Part shown: positions 19,166 through 29,310 of the stretch, in pieces
How positions within the stretch are numbered: position 1 is the stretch's first letter
Layout: each line of letters opens with the position of its first letter
DNA from: Allokutzneria sp. NRRL B-24872
Lineage (GTDB): Bacteria > Actinomycetota > Actinomycetes > Mycobacteriales > Pseudonocardiaceae
DNA length: 64,000 nucleotides
Assembly: GCF_002155965.1 (NCBI RefSeq)
Contig: NZ_MUMH01000134.1
Span: forward strand, 1 to 64,000
Direction of reading: 5' to 3'
The notes under the pieces: model-generated
The model's input: only the letters and a program-made list of their open reading frames with translations
Database searches by the model: none
Told to the model about the DNA's origin: nothing
Translations under genes and position numbers: made by a program

Positions 19166-20098
19166 TCAGCGTTTGAGGGCGCGGAACCAGCGGGCGGCGC
19201 CGGAGTGCAGGGGGATGGGGCCGGTGGAGATGCCGGTGCGGATGTTGATGCGGCGGGCCTCGGGGCGGTCGGCGGCGATCGTGGGGGCTTCGAGGAAGAC
19301 GGTTCGGGTCACGGTCTCCACGACGTCGTCGGGCACATCCTCCCTGGCCAGCAGCAGGTTCGGGGTGACGACGGTGGGGCACGGCGGGAGCGCGCCGTAG
19401 GTGGTGGCGGGGATGGTGGCAGGTAGGTAGTAGCCGTTGGGCAGCCCGGCCAGCGCCTGGGCCTGGGCGGCGAGGGGCACGAGGCGGATGCGGGTGTGCT
19501 GCTCCAGGTCGGTGATCGCGGGCGTGGGGATGCCGGTGAGCGTGAAGAACGCGTCGAGTGAGCCGGCGGCCAGGGCCTGCGCGGACTCCTGCTGGTTGAG
19601 CAGCACGGGCGTGAACGACATGCCGGTGACGCGGCGGAGGTTGGACACGATGAACTCGGTGCCGGAGCCGCGCGCGCCGATGGACACGCGCTTGCCGTCG
19701 AGGTCCTCGAAGGCGCGGATCGGCCCGCCCGCGGGCACGACGAGGTGCAGGAAGCTGTCGTAGAGCCTGCCGACGGCGCTGATGCCGTGTATCGAGGTGT
19801 TCGGGTGCTCGGAGATGGCGTCCAAAGAGGACAGTGCGAGCTGCGCGGTGCCGCTGTTGAGCAGGTGCAGGTTCTGCACGGACGCGCTGCTGGGCAGGGC
19901 CCGGACGGCGATGCCGGGCAGCGCCTTGGCGAGCAGCGTGGCGATGGCCGCGCCGATCTTCTGGAACACCGCACCGTCCGGGCCGGTGGCCAGTACCAGC
20001 TCGCGGATACCGGGGTCCCGGCGCGCCGAACAGCCCGCGAGCAGGCCCGTTCCGGCCGCGACGATCAGCGTGCGGCGGCTCAGCGGACGGGGCAGCAT
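19166..20098 (-). CDS. TAXI-family TRAP-type solute-binding lipoprotein
   Basis: The 310-residue protein has a Tat-like RR (PLSRRTLIVAAG) and a lipobox (GLLAGC). The mature part has TAXI features: ELVLATGPDGAVFQKIGAAIA, LNSGTAQLALSS, DLDGKRVSIGARGSGTEFIV and AFFTLTGIPTPAI. TAXI proteins bind small dicarboxylates or glutamate for TRAP transporters, but no DctQ/DctM subunits are nearby. A DAACS-type symporter is divergent from it. The start is the ATG at 20098, not the upstream 20140. Confidence 0.88.
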   Translation of the reverse strand: MLPRPLSRRTLIVAAGTGLLAGCSARRDPGIRELVLATGPDGAVFQKIGAAIATLLAKALPGIAVRALPSSASVQNLHLLNSGTAQLALSSLDAISEHPNTSIHGISAVGRLYDSFLHLVVPAGGPIRAFEDLDGKRVSIGARGSGTEFIVSNLRRVTGMSFTPVLLNQQESAQALAAGSLDAFFTLTGIPTPAITDLEQHTRIRLVPLAAQAQALAGLPNGYYLPATIPATTYGALPPCPTVVTPNLLLAREDVPDDVVETVTRTVFLEAPTIAADRPEARRINIRTGISTGPIPLHSGAARWFRALKR

Positions 20099-20261
20099 GA
20101 GGCGGAGGTTAGTACCTCTTGAACGTGAAAGCGGTGTCACGCGGACGTTGCGGCTACGTCAGACGAGTCTGAAGTTTCTCCGCTGGGCGTTGTCCTGGAG
20201 ATTCGTGAACGGTCAACATTCCCGCCAACGTCCCCCACGCAACGGAGCCCGAGGAGGGTCG

Positions 20262-21599
20262 ATGGCCGACGCAGGTCGAGCATCAACCAAGAAACCGATC
20301 TACCGGCACCTCTACTTCTGGGTACTGGTCTCGATCGCCCTCGGCGTCCTCGTCGGGCTGGTGTTCCCCAAGCAGGCCAGCGAGATGAAGTGGCTGGCGG
20401 ACTTCTTCGTCAACCTGGTGAAGATGGTCATCGCGCCGACGATCTTCTGCACGATCGTGGTCGGCATCGCCGGGCTGGGCAACCTCGCCAAGGCGGGCGG
20501 CCTGGCGCTGCGGACGATCCTGTACTTCACCGCGATGACGCTGCTCGCGCTGATCATCGGCCTGGTCGTGGTCAACGTGCTCAAGCCGGGCGCCGACCTG
20601 AACATGCCGATCAACGCCGGTGAGGCCGCGGACACGATCGCCAAGGCCAAGGACACCGACGGCTTCACCGGGTTCATCCTGCACCTGGTCCCGGAGTCCT
20701 TCGTCGGCGCGTTCACCTCGGGCCAGCTGATCCAGGTGCTCGTGGTCGCCGTGCTGGTCGCGGTCGCGGTGTCCTTCATGGGCGAGCGCGGCAAGAAGGT
20801 CATCGACGCGCTGGACACCGTCTCCAAGGTGATGTTCGGCGTGATCAAGGTCGTCATGTACGCGGCGCCGATCGGTGCCTTCGGCGGCATGGCCTTCACC
20901 ATCGGCAAGTACGGCAGCAAGGTGCTGACGGGCCTGGCGTTCCTGATGATCGCCTTCTACGCGACCTGCCTGCTGTTCGTCGTCGTGGTGCTGGGCATCG
21001 TGTCCCGGCTCGCCGGGTTCAGCGTGCTGAAGTTCGTCCGCTTCATCAAGGACGAGCTGCTGATCGTGCTGGGCACCTCCTCCAGCGAGGCGGTGCTGCC
21101 CAGGATGCTGGTCAAGATGGAGGCCGCCGGAGCGCAGAAGTCCGTGGTGGGCTTGACGATTCCCACGGGCTACTCGTTCAACCTGGACGGCACCTGCATC
21201 TACCTGACCATGGGCGCGATCTTCATCGCCCAGGCCACCGGTGTGGAGCTGTCCATCTGGACGCAGATCGGCCTGCTGCTGTTCATGCTGCTCTCCAGCA
21301 AGGGCGCGGCGGGGGTCACCGGAGCCGGGCTGATCACGCTCGCGGCCTCGTTGCAGGCCTTCGGCGACACCATCCCGGTCGTGGGCATCGCGCTGATCGT
21401 GGGCATCGACCGGTTCATGTCCGAGGCCCGCGCGCTGACCAACCTGGTCGGCAACGGTGTCGCGACGCTCGTGGTGGCGCGCTGGCAGAACTCGCTGGAT
21501 CGCGACCGCCTCAACGAGGTGCTCGACAATCCGTCCCTTGTGGACATGGACGAGCTGATGCGGGCAGATATCGAGAAGAAGGAGCCGGTCAAGACCTGA
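20262..21599 (+). CDS. Dicarboxylate/amino acid:cation symporter (DAACS family)
   Basis: This 445-residue membrane protein is of the GltP/DctA family, which takes up C4-dicarboxylates or glutamate/aspartate with H+ or Na+. Visible family marks are the serine-rich re-entrant loop VLGTSSSEAVLPRML, the NLDGTCIYLTMGAIFIAQA helix, LSSKGAAGVTGAG and the terminal VGNGVATLVVARW. GAGGAGGG precedes the ATG at 20262. Substrate choice between dicarboxylate and glutamate cannot be decided by eye. The end overlaps the convergent btuD-like gene by 11 bp. Confidence 0.94.
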   Translation: MADAGRASTKKPIYRHLYFWVLVSIALGVLVGLVFPKQASEMKWLADFFVNLVKMVIAPTIFCTIVVGIAGLGNLAKAGGLALRTILYFTAMTLLALIIGLVVVNVLKPGADLNMPINAGEAADTIAKAKDTDGFTGFILHLVPESFVGAFTSGQLIQVLVVAVLVAVAVSFMGERGKKVIDALDTVSKVMFGVIKVVMYAAPIGAFGGMAFTIGKYGSKVLTGLAFLMIAFYATCLLFVVVVLGIVSRLAGFSVLKFVRFIKDELLIVLGTSSSEAVLPRMLVKMEAAGAQKSVVGLTIPTGYSFNLDGTCIYLTMGAIFIAQATGVELSIWTQIGLLLFMLLSSKGAAGVTGAGLITLAASLQAFGDTIPVVGIALIVGIDRFMSEARALTNLVGNGVATLVVARWQNSLDRDRLNEVLDNPSLVDMDELMRADIEKKEPVKT

Positions 21600-22362
21600 C
21601 GGGAGTCACCACCGGGGTGCCGTCCGGCGCTGCGAGGATCGCGACCTTGGCGCCGTAGTGCGCCGCGACCCGCTCGGCGGTCAGCACCTCGGTGGGCGGC
21701 CCCACGGCCACCACGTCGCCCTTGTCGATGAGGATCAGCTCATCGGCGTACTGGGCGGCCAGCGTGAGGTCGTGCAGCGTGCTCACCACGGTGGTGCCGT
21801 CGGCCCGCCGAAGCCGGTCCACGAGCTCCAGCAGGGCCTGGGCGTGACCGACGTCCAGGCCGGTGGTCGGCTCGTCGAGCAGCAGCAGGCCCGCCTGCTG
21901 GGACAGAACCCTCGCCAGCACGGCACGTTGGCGCTCACCGCCGGACAGTGTCCGAAGTGGACGGTCGGCGAGGTGGTCGAGGTCGAGCCTGCCCAGCACC
22001 TCGCGCACGATCTCCAGATCGGCGTTGCCCTCGCGGGCCAGCAGGCCGAGGTGCGGGGTCCGGCCGAGCAGCGCGTAGTCGGTGACGGTGAGGCCCTCCG
22101 GCGTGACCGGCGTCTGCGGCGCGTAACCGACCGCGCGTGCCCGCGACCGCGCGCTCATCGCGGAGATCGGCGCCCCGTCGAGCAGGATTTCCCCCGTGTG
22201 CTCGGTGATTCCGGTGATCGCCTTGAGCAGGGTGGACTTCCCGGCGCCGTTCGGGCCGATGATCGCCAGCCACGAGCCCTGGGGCAGCCGCGCGGTCACC
22301 TCGCGCACGACCATGGCGCCCCTGTAGCCCGCCGAGACCGACCGCAGCTCCAGCTCCGCCAT
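21589..22362 (-). CDS. btuD: Cobalamin-type ABC transporter ATP-binding protein
   Basis: The 257-residue ATPase has Walker A GPNGAGKST, the signature LSGGERQRAVLARVL, Walker B LLLLDEPTTGLD and the H-loop STLHDLTLAAQYAD. It belongs to the FecE/BtuD group. Its ATG overlaps the stop of the permease gene (ATGA). With the permease and binding protein it forms a three-gene operon behind a cobalamin riboswitch, which is why I prefer vitamin B12 (or cobinamide) over siderophore or heme as substrate. Confidence 0.9.
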   Translation of the reverse strand: MAELELRSVSAGYRGAMVVREVTARLPQGSWLAIIGPNGAGKSTLLKAITGITEHTGEILLDGAPISAMSARSRARAVGYAPQTPVTPEGLTVTDYALLGRTPHLGLLAREGNADLEIVREVLGRLDLDHLADRPLRTLSGGERQRAVLARVLSQQAGLLLLDEPTTGLDVGHAQALLELVDRLRRADGTTVVSTLHDLTLAAQYADELILIDKGDVVAVGPPTEVLTAERVAAHYGAKVAILAAPDGTPVVTPVRS

Positions 22363-23408
22363 CACACACGCCCCTTGCGAGTCGCCCGCAGCACGAAGGC
22401 GAAGAACGGCGCTCCGGTGAACGCGGTGATCACGCCGATGGGCAGCTCCGCGGGTGCCATCACCGTGCGCGCCACCACGTCCGCGCCCGCGAGGAAGATC
22501 GCCCCGCCGACCAGCGACAGCGGCACCAGCACGCGGTAGCTGCCCGCCACCATCAGCCGGATCACGTGCGGCACAACGATTCCGACGAAGCCGATCAGGC
22601 CGCTGACCGAGACGGCCGCCGCCGTGGCGAGGGATGCCGCGACGAGCACCATCAGCCGGACGCGGGCGGGGCGCAGGCCCAGCGCCGCGGCCTCCTCGTC
22701 GCCGACGCCGAGGATGTCGATCAGCCGCCCGCTCGCGCAGAGCACGGCCGCCGAGACGGCGACGTACGGCAGGATCAGCAGGACCTCGTTCCAGCCCGTG
22801 GTTCCCAGGCCGCCGAGCATCCAGTTGTAGATGATCCGCAGGTTGTCCACGTTGAGCTGCTGGACGAAGGTCTGCACCGCGGTCAGGAACGAGGCGACCG
22901 CGACCCCGGCGAGCACCAGGGTCGCGGTCCCGTTGCCAGCGGAGCGCCCGAGCGCCCACGTCAGCCCGACGCCGCCGATCGCGCCCAGGAAGGCGGCCAG
23001 CGGCAGCGGTCCGATCGCCCAGCCCTGAACGAACTCCTGAGCGGCGGGCACCGCGAAGACCACGAGGGTCGCGGCCAAGCCCGCCCCGGCTGCCGCGCCG
23101 AGCAGGTACGGATCGGCCAGCGGGTTGCGGAACACGCCCTGGAAGGCCGCTCCGGAGATCGCCAGCGCCCCGCCGACCAGGCAGCCCAGCACGACCCGGG
23201 GCACCCGGAGCTGCCAGAGGATCGCGGCCTCCTGCTCCGAGAGCGGGGACACGCCGCCGGTCAGCTGCGCCCAGAACTCGGCGAGCACGCGGCTCCAGCC
23301 GAGGTCGATGGCGCCGAGCAGCACCGCGACGACCACGACGAGGGCGAGCAGGGCGCAGCTGAGCGCCAGTTGCCGCCAGGTGAGCCTGGTCGGCCGGGGT
23401 TCGTTCAC
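22362..23408 (-). CDS. btuC: FecCD/BtuC-family ABC permease
   Basis: This 348-residue protein of about ten helices has the family motifs LRVPRVVLGCLVGGALAISG, GVFRNPLADPYLLG, GLIGFVGIVVPHVIRL and ELPIGVITAFTGAPFFAFVL. The GTG start overlaps the stop of the binding-protein gene (GTGA) and its stop overlaps the ATPase gene. It forms the membrane channel of the importer controlled by the upstream cobalamin riboswitch. Confidence 0.92.
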   Translation of the reverse strand: MNEPRPTRLTWRQLALSCALLALVVVVAVLLGAIDLGWSRVLAEFWAQLTGGVSPLSEQEAAILWQLRVPRVVLGCLVGGALAISGAAFQGVFRNPLADPYLLGAAAGAGLAATLVVFAVPAAQEFVQGWAIGPLPLAAFLGAIGGVGLTWALGRSAGNGTATLVLAGVAVASFLTAVQTFVQQLNVDNLRIIYNWMLGGLGTTGWNEVLLILPYVAVSAAVLCASGRLIDILGVGDEEAAALGLRPARVRLMVLVAASLATAAAVSVSGLIGFVGIVVPHVIRLMVAGSYRVLVPLSLVGGAIFLAGADVVARTVMAPAELPIGVITAFTGAPFFAFVLRATRKGRV

Positions 23409-24349
23409 TTCGCGGCGGCTGCCGAGACGGCCGAGGAGACGGTGCGCACGAGGTCGACGACGCGCGGGCCCCAGCGGGAGGCGATGTCGTCGTCCAGCGC
23501 GATCACGCCGCCGTTCTTCACCGCGTTCACGCTCTGCCAGCCCGGCCGCGCGCCGACGGACTGCGGGTTCTGCCCGCAGCACTTGGTGTCGGCGAGGAAG
23601 ATCAGGTCGGGGTTGGCCTTGATCAGGTACTCCGCGCTGAGCTGCGGGTAGCCGCTGCCGCTCTTGTCGGCCTCGTCGGCGATGTTGGTCAGCCCGAAGC
23701 GCGAGTAGACGTTGCCGATGAAGGTCTTCGAGCTGACGCTGTAGAGGGAGTTGTCCAGCTCGTGGAAGTAGTTCAGCGCGCGAGCGGGCTTGCGGGTGTC
23801 GTTGACGATCTTGTCGATGTCCGCGCGCATCCGCTTCGCCAGCGCCGTGCCGTCGGCCGCGTGACCGGTCGCCTTGCCGACGACCTCCGCCTGCGCGAAC
23901 GCGTCGTCCAGCGTCTTGGCCGGGGGCACCAGCAGCACCTGGATCTTGAGCTGGCCGAGGCCGGAGACCAGGTTGTCGATGTCGTTGGAGGCCACCACCA
24001 GGTCGGGCTTGTGGTTGGCGATCGCCTCCAGGTTCGGCTTGAAGCCCGACAGCGTGGTCTTGGGCGCCTCGGCAGGGAAGGTCGACTGGTCGTCGACGGC
24101 AACGACCTGCTTGCCGGCGCCGACCGCGTAGAGGACCTCGGTGCTGCTCGGGTTGAGCGAGATGATCCGCTCCGGCCGCTTCTCCAGCTTCAGCCCGGTG
24201 GAGCCGCCCGGCACGCTCACCTCGACCGGGAAGTCGGCCGCGGGCGGGGGAGCGGGGGCGTTGCTCGGCTGGCGGGTGGCGCAGCCGGTCAGGGCGAGCG
24301 CGGCAACGGCCAGCGCGGCGGTGGAGCGGCGGAACAGCACTCGGCTCAC
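23405..24349 (-). CDS. btuF: Cobalamin ABC transporter substrate-binding lipoprotein (BtuF-like)
   Basis: This 314-residue lipoprotein starts at a GTG, with signal [13 protein letters not shown]. The type III binding fold shows [32 protein letters not shown] and the late [17 protein letters not shown], and ends with WGPRVVDLV. The leader RNA contains a cobalamin riboswitch, so corrinoid uptake is the likely role. The short CCGQ segment is typical of the actinobacterial members. It is first in the operon. Confidence 0.9.
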   Translation of the reverse strand: MSRVLFRRSTAALAVAALALTGCATRQPSNAPAPPPAADFPVEVSVPGGSTGLKLEKRPERIISLNPSSTEVLYAVGAGKQVVAVDDQSTFPAEAPKTTLSGFKPNLEAIANHKPDLVVASNDIDNLVSGLGQLKIQVLLVPPAKTLDDAFAQAEVVGKATGHAADGTALAKRMRADIDKIVNDTRKPARALNYFHELDNSLYSVSSKTFIGNVYSRFGLTNIADEADKSGSGYPQLSAEYLIKANPDLIFLADTKCCGQNPQSVGARPGWQSVNAVKNGGVIALDDDIASRWGPRVVDLVRTVSSAVSAAAAK

Positions 24350-24387
24350 GTCCTCGGTGCGGGAGTGTCGGATGTCGAGCGCGCGCG

Positions 24388-24505
24388 GAAGGCGACCTGG
24401 CTAAACCGGCTCGGTATGAGCAGGTCATCACAGTTGCGGGACAGCGCCGGGGTCACACCGGACTTCGCTACCGAGCGAGCAGGGGGGAAGTTACCAGTAG
24501 ACTCG
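24388..24505 (-). ncRNA. Cobalamin riboswitch upstream of btuFCD
   Basis: Read on the minus strand, the leader contains GAAGTCCGGTGTGACC, then the core CTGTCCCGCAACTGTGA. The B12-box AGCCAGGTCGCC (24391-24402) follows. These are the conserved elements of the cobalamin riboswitch in the right order and spacing, ending about 40 nt before the btuF GTG. When adenosylcobalamin binds, expression of the importer should fall. Exact ends are approximate. Confidence 0.87.
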
Positions 24506-24540
24506 CGTCCCGACTGGGCACAACCCAGGACGGGCGTACT

Positions 24541-24651
24541 GTTACGTCGGGCGCTAGATCGCGTCGACCACGCGAATCGTTACGCCTGAGTGTGGGATAC
24601 CACCCAGAAGAGGATGCCCAGGTATTTCCGGGCTGTTACAGTCCCCGTAAC
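24541..24651 (+). promoter_or_regulatory. Possible GlnR-type half-sites upstream of gltB
   Basis: GTTAC occurs at 24541, 24579 and 24635, and the last faces GTAAC at 24647 with 7 nt between (GTTAC-AGTCCCC-GTAAC). GlnR of actinomycetes binds GTNAC-type half-sites spaced by about 6 nt, and gltBD is a plausible nitrogen-regulated target. The match is partial. The rest of the 24506-24753 gap shows nothing definite. Confidence 0.35.
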
Positions 24652-24753
24652 AAACACGCTGCCTGTGGCATATCCGAGGCGCGTTTCAGCGGGCCACCGT
24701 CGTCCCGCAGCCCCCATTCTGGACTGCACGAGGACGACGAGGGAGGTCTGCGC

Positions 24754-27700
24754 GTGATCTTCTCCGCCATCCCTGGCCGGCAAGGTCTGTACGACCCCAG
24801 CACGGAACGCGACGCCTGTGGTGTCGCGATGGTGGCCGACATCCTGGGCCGCCGTTCGCACGGGATCGTGACCGACGCACTGACGGCCTTGGCGAACCTG
24901 GAACACCGCGGCGCCGCCGGTGCCGAGCCCACCAGCGGCGACGGCGCGGGCATCCTGCTCCAGCTCCCGGACGCGCTGCTGCGCGCCGAGGTGCCGGGCC
25001 TGCCCGAGCCGGACGAGCACGGCGAGGCCCGCTACGCGGCCGGGATGGGCTTCCTGCCCGCCGATCCCGAGCGCCGTGCCGAGGCGGTGGCGCTGATCGG
25101 GCGCATCGCCACCGACGAGGGCCTGAAGGTGCTGGGCTGGCGCGAGGTTCCGGTCGACCCCGACGCCGCCGACGTGGGCCCGACCGCCCGCTCGGTCATG
25201 CCGCACTTCGCCATCCTGGTGGTGACGGGAGCCGGGGACGAGCTCCCGTCCGGTGTGGCGTTGGACCGCCTCGCCTTCTGCCTGCGCAAGCGCGCCGAGG
25301 TGGAGAGCGAGCGCGCGGGCTGCGGCGTGTACTTCCCGTCGCTGTCCTCGCGGACGTTGGTGTACAAGGGAATGCTGACCACCGCGCAGCTGCCCGCGTT
25401 CTTCCCCGACCTGCGCGACGAGCGGTTGGAGAGCGCGATCGCGTTGGTGCACAGCCGGTTCTCCACCAACACGTTCCCGTCGTGGCCGCTGGCGCACCCG
25501 TTCCGCTACGTGGCGCACAACGGCGAGATCAACACGATTCGCGGCAACCGCAACCGGATGCGCTCGCGCGAGGCGCTGCTCTCCAGCGACCTCATCCCGG
25601 GCGATCTCAGCCGGTTGTTCCCGATCTGCACGCCGGACGGCTCGGACTCCGCGTCCTTCGACGAGGTCCTTGAGCTGCTGCACCTCGGCGGCCGGAGCCT
25701 GCCGCACGCGGTGATGATGATGATCCCGGAGGCGTGGGAGAACGCGCCGGGCATGGACCCCGCGCGGCGCGCCTTCTACCGCTTCCACGCCAGCATGATG
25801 GAGCCGTGGGACGGCCCGGCCTGCGTGACCTTCACCGACGGCACGCTCGTCGGCGCGGTGCTCGACCGCAACGGCCTGCGCCCCGCGCGCTGGTGGCAGA
25901 CGGCGGACGGCCGCATCGTGCTGGCCAGCGAGACCGGTGTGCTCGACGTCCCGCCGTCGGAGGTCGTGGCCAAGGGCCGCCTCCAGCCGGGCCGGATGTT
26001 CCTGGTGGACACCGAGGCCGGGCGGATCATCGACGACGCCGAGTTCAAGGCGGACCTGGGCGGCGAGCTGCCCTACGACGAGTGGGTGCACGCGGGCCTG
26101 CTGCACCTGGCCGACCTGCCCGACCGCGAGCACGTGGTGCAGAGCCACGAGTCGGTCGTGCGCCGCCAGCTCACCTTCGGCTACACCGAGGAGGAGCTGC
26201 GCGTCCTGCTCTCGCCGATGGTCACGGCGGGCATCGAACCGTTGGGCTCCATGGGTTCGGACACCCCGGTCGCCGCGCTCTCGCAGCGCCCCCGGCTGCT
26301 CTACGACTACTTCAAGCAGAACTTCGCGCAGGTCACCAACCCGCCGCTGGACGCGATCCGCGAGGAGATCGTCACCTCGGTCGCGCGCGTCATGGGCCCC
26401 GAGCAGAACCTGCTGGAGCCCGGTCCGGCGTCGTGTCGGCACATCGAACTGCCCTATCCGGTGATCGACAACGACGAGCTGGCCAAGCTCATCCACGTCA
26501 ACGACGACGGCGACCTCCCCGGCTTCGCGTGCACCGTCCTTTCCGGACTGTACGAAGTGGACGGTGGAGGGCTCGCGCTGTCCGAGGCGATCCAGCGCGT
26601 GCGCCGCGAGGCCTCGGAGGCCATCGCCGCCGGAGCTCGCACGCTCGTGCTCTCCGACCGCGACTCCGACCACAAGCGCGCGCCGATCCCGTCGCTGCTG
26701 CTGGTCTCCGCGGTGCACCACCACCTGGTGCGCACCAAGGAGCGGCTGCGCGTGGCGCTGGTGGTGGAGAGCGGTGACGCCCGCGAGGTGCACCACATCG
26801 CGCTGCTGCTGGGCTTCGGCGCGGCGGCGGTCAACCCGTACCTGGCCTTCGAGACCATCGAGGACATGATCTCCCACGGGGCGATCACCGGCCTCGCGCC
26901 GGAGAAGGCCATCAAGAACTACGTTCAGGCCTTGGTCAAGGGCGTGCTCAAGGTGATGTCCAAGATGGGCATCTCCACCGTCGGCGCCTACACCGCGGCG
27001 CAGGTCTTCGAAGCGCTCGGGCTGTCCCAGAACGTGGTCGACGAGTACTTCTGCGGCACCATCTCCAAGCTCGGCGGCGTCGGGCTCGACGTGCTCGCCA
27101 CCGAGGCGGCGGCGCGGCACCGGATGGCCTACCCGGACAACCCGGCCGACCGCGCGCACCGCAAGCTCGACGTCGGCGGCGAGTACTACTACCGCCGCGA
27201 GGGCGAGCTGCACCTGTTCAACCCGGAGACGGTGTTCCTGCTCCAGCACGCCACCAAGACCCGCCGCCAGGAGGTCTACCGCCGCTACACCGAAGAGGTG
27301 GAAGCGTTGGCGCGCAAGGGCGGCACGCTGCGCGGGCTGTTCAAGCTGCGCACCGAGGCGCGCGAGCCGATCCCGATCGAGGAGGTCGAGTCGGTCGCCT
27401 CCATCGTGAAGCGGTTCAACACCGGCGCGATGTCCTACGGCTCGGTCTCCGCCGAAGCGCACGAAACCCTCGCCATCGCGATGAACCAGCTCGGTGGCCG
27501 CTCCAACAGCGGTGAGGGCGGCGAGGACCCGGAGCGGCTCTACGACCCGGCGCGGCGCTCCGCCGTCAAGCAGGTCGCGAGCGGGCGCTTCGGCGTCACC
27601 AGCGAGTACCTGGTCAACGGCACGGACATCCAGATCAAGATGGCCCAGGGCGCGAAGCCCGGTGAGGGCGGCCAGCTGCCCGGCTACAAGGTCTACCCGT

Positions 27701-29310
27701 GGATCGCGCGGACCCGGCACTCCACGCCCGGCGTCGCGCTGATCTCGCCGCCGCCGCACCACGACATCTACTCGATCGAGGACCTCGCACAGCTCATCCA
27801 CGACCTGAAGAACGCCAACGAGCAGGCCCGCATCCACGTGAAGCTGGTCAGCGAGGTCGGCGTCGGCACGGTCGCGGCGGGCGTGGCCAAGGCGCACGCG
27901 GACGTGGTGCTCATCTCCGGGCACGACGGCGGCACCGGAGCATCGCCGCTGACGTCGCTGAAGCACACCGGAACCCCGTGGGAGATCGGCCTCGCCGAGA
28001 CCCAGCAAACGTTGATGCTGAACGGTTTGCGGGACCGGATCACCGTCCAGGTCGACGGCGCCATGCGCACCGGCCGCGACGTCGTGGTGGCCGCGCTGCT
28101 CGGCGCCGAGGAGTTCGGCTTCGCCACCGCGCCGCTGATCGTGGCGGGCTGCGTGATGATGCGCGTCTGCCACCTCGACACCTGCCCGGTGGGCATCGCG
28201 ACCCAGAACCCCGAGCTGCGCAAGCGCTACACGGGCAAGGTCGAGTTCGTGGTGAACTTCTTCGAGTTCATCGCCGAGGAGGTCCGCGAACACCTTGCCT
28301 CCCTGGGGTTCCGCACGCTGGATGAGGCCATCGGGCACGCCGAGCTGCTGGACACCGACAGCGCGGTCGAGCACTGGAAGGCATCGGGCCTGGACCTGTC
28401 CCCCGTCTTCGCGACGCCGGAAACCCCTTACGGCGCGGCGAAGCGGCGGCTGCGCGGGCAGGACCACGGCTTGGAACTGGCGCTGGACCGCACGCTGATC
28501 CAGCTCGCCGAGGCCGCGCTGGAGGACGCGCACCCGGTGCGGCTCGAACTGCCGGTGCGCAACGTCAACCGCACCGTGGGCACGCTGCTCGGCTCCGAGG
28601 TCACCCGCCGCTTCGGTGGCGCCGGCCTGCCGGAGGGCACGATCCACGTGCGGCTCACCGGCTCCGCGGGCCAGTCGCTCGGCGCGTTCCTGCCGCCGGG
28701 CATCACCTTGGAGATGGTCGGCGACGCCAACGACTACGTCGGCAAGGGCCTCTCCGGCGGGCGGATCGTGGTGCGCCCGGCCGAGGAGTCCGGCTTCGCG
28801 GCCGAGCAGCAGGTGATCGCGGGCAACGTGATCGGCTACGGCGGCACGCGCGGCGAGATCTTCCTGCGCGGACGCGTCGGCGAGCGCTTCTGCGTGCGCA
28901 ACTCCGGCCTGGTCGCGGTGTCCGAGGGCGTCGGCGACCACGCCTTCGAGTACATGACCGGCGGGCGTGCCGTGGTGCTCGGGCCGACCGGGCGCAACGT
29001 CGCCGCGGGCATGTCCGGCGGCATCGCCTACGTGCTCGACCTCGACCCCGACCGGGTCAACCCGGCCATGGTGGAGCTGCAACGGCCGCGTCCTGAGGAC
29101 CTGAAGTGGTTGCGGGACACCGTGGAACGCCACCACAAGCTCACCGGCTCAGCGGTGGCCGCTTCGCTGCTCGGCGACTGGCCCCGCAGGTCCTCGGCCT
29201 TCACCAAGATCATGCCGAGGGACTACCAGCGCGTCCTCGAAGCGGAGCGCTCCGCGCGCGCCGAGGGACGAGACGTCGACGCGGCGATCATGGAGGCGTC
29301 CCGTGGCTGA
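24754..29310 (+). CDS. gltB: Glutamate synthase large subunit GltB
   Basis: This 1518-residue ferredoxin/NADPH-type GOGAT subunit makes two glutamates from glutamine and 2-oxoglutarate. Domains in order are: class II glutaminase (nucleophile Cys in [14 protein letters not shown], residues about 20-430); central domain (about 460-750); FMN/2-oxoglutarate domain with the 3Fe-4S cysteines in [15 protein letters not shown] (about 800-1180); and the GXGXG beta-helix (about 1240-1430). The GTG at 24754 follows GGGAGG by 7 nt; the frame runs open further upstream. gltD overlaps it by 8 bp. Confidence 0.97.
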   Translation: MIFSAIPGRQGLYDPSTERDACGVAMVADILGRRSHGIVTDALTALANLEHRGAAGAEPTSGDGAGILLQLPDALLRAEVPGLPEPDEHGEARYAAGMGFLPADPERRAEAVALIGRIATDEGLKVLGWREVPVDPDAADVGPTARSVMPHFAILVVTGAGDELPSGVALDRLAFCLRKRAEVESERAGCGVYFPSLSSRTLVYKGMLTTAQLPAFFPDLRDERLESAIALVHSRFSTNTFPSWPLAHPFRYVAHNGEINTIRGNRNRMRSREALLSSDLIPGDLSRLFPICTPDGSDSASFDEVLELLHLGGRSLPHAVMMMIPEAWENAPGMDPARRAFYRFHASMMEPWDGPACVTFTDGTLVGAVLDRNGLRPARWWQTADGRIVLASETGVLDVPPSEVVAKGRLQPGRMFLVDTEAGRIIDDAEFKADLGGELPYDEWVHAGLLHLADLPDREHVVQSHESVVRRQLTFGYTEEELRVLLSPMVTAGIEPLGSMGSDTPVAALSQRPRLLYDYFKQNFAQVTNPPLDAIREEIVTSVARVMGPEQNLLEPGPASCRHIELPYPVIDNDELAKLIHVNDDGDLPGFACTVLSGLYEVDGGGLALSEAIQRVRREASEAIAAGARTLVLSDRDSDHKRAPIPSLLLVSAVHHHLVRTKERLRVALVVESGDAREVHHIALLLGFGAAAVNPYLAFETIEDMISHGAITGLAPEKAIKNYVQALVKGVLKVMSKMGISTVGAYTAAQVFEALGLSQNVVDEYFCGTISKLGGVGLDVLATEAAARHRMAYPDNPADRAHRKLDVGGEYYYRREGELHLFNPETVFLLQHATKTRRQEVYRRYTEEVEALARKGGTLRGLFKLRTEAREPIPIEEVESVASIVKRFNTGAMSYGSVSAEAHETLAIAMNQLGGRSNSGEGGEDPERLYDPARRSAVKQVASGRFGVTSEYLVNGTDIQIKMAQGAKPGEGGQLPGYKVYPWIARTRHSTPGVALISPPPHHDIYSIEDLAQLIHDLKNANEQARIHVKLVSEVGVGTVAAGVAKAHADVVLISGHDGGTGASPLTSLKHTGTPWEIGLAETQQTLMLNGLRDRITVQVDGAMRTGRDVVVAALLGAEEFGFATAPLIVAGCVMMRVCHLDTCPVGIATQNPELRKRYTGKVEFVVNFFEFIAEEVREHLASLGFRTLDEAIGHAELLDTDSAVEHWKASGLDLSPVFATPETPYGAAKRRLRGQDHGLELALDRTLIQLAEAALEDAHPVRLELPVRNVNRTVGTLLGSEVTRRFGGAGLPEGTIHVRLTGSAGQSLGAFLPPGITLEMVGDANDYVGKGLSGGRIVVRPAEESGFAAEQQVIAGNVIGYGGTRGEIFLRGRVGERFCVRNSGLVAVSEGVGDHAFEYMTGGRAVVLGPTGRNVAAGMSGGIAYVLDLDPDRVNPAMVELQRPRPEDLKWLRDTVERHHKLTGSAVAASLLGDWPRRSSAFTKIMPRDYQRVLEAERSARAEGRDVDAAIMEASRG

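Noticed and set aside
24340-24754. Extending gltB to the upstream in-frame start at 24592
   Set aside because: The catalytic cysteine of the glutaminase domain must lie close to the mature N terminus; the GTG at 24754 with GGGAGG fits, whereas the extension adds unrelated residues.
24580-29136. A 1518-codon open frame antisense to gltB
   Set aside because: It is the mirror of the high-GC third-position bias in gltB. Its translation is Arg/His/Gly/Asp-rich with no domain, while gltB on the other strand has all GOGAT motifs.
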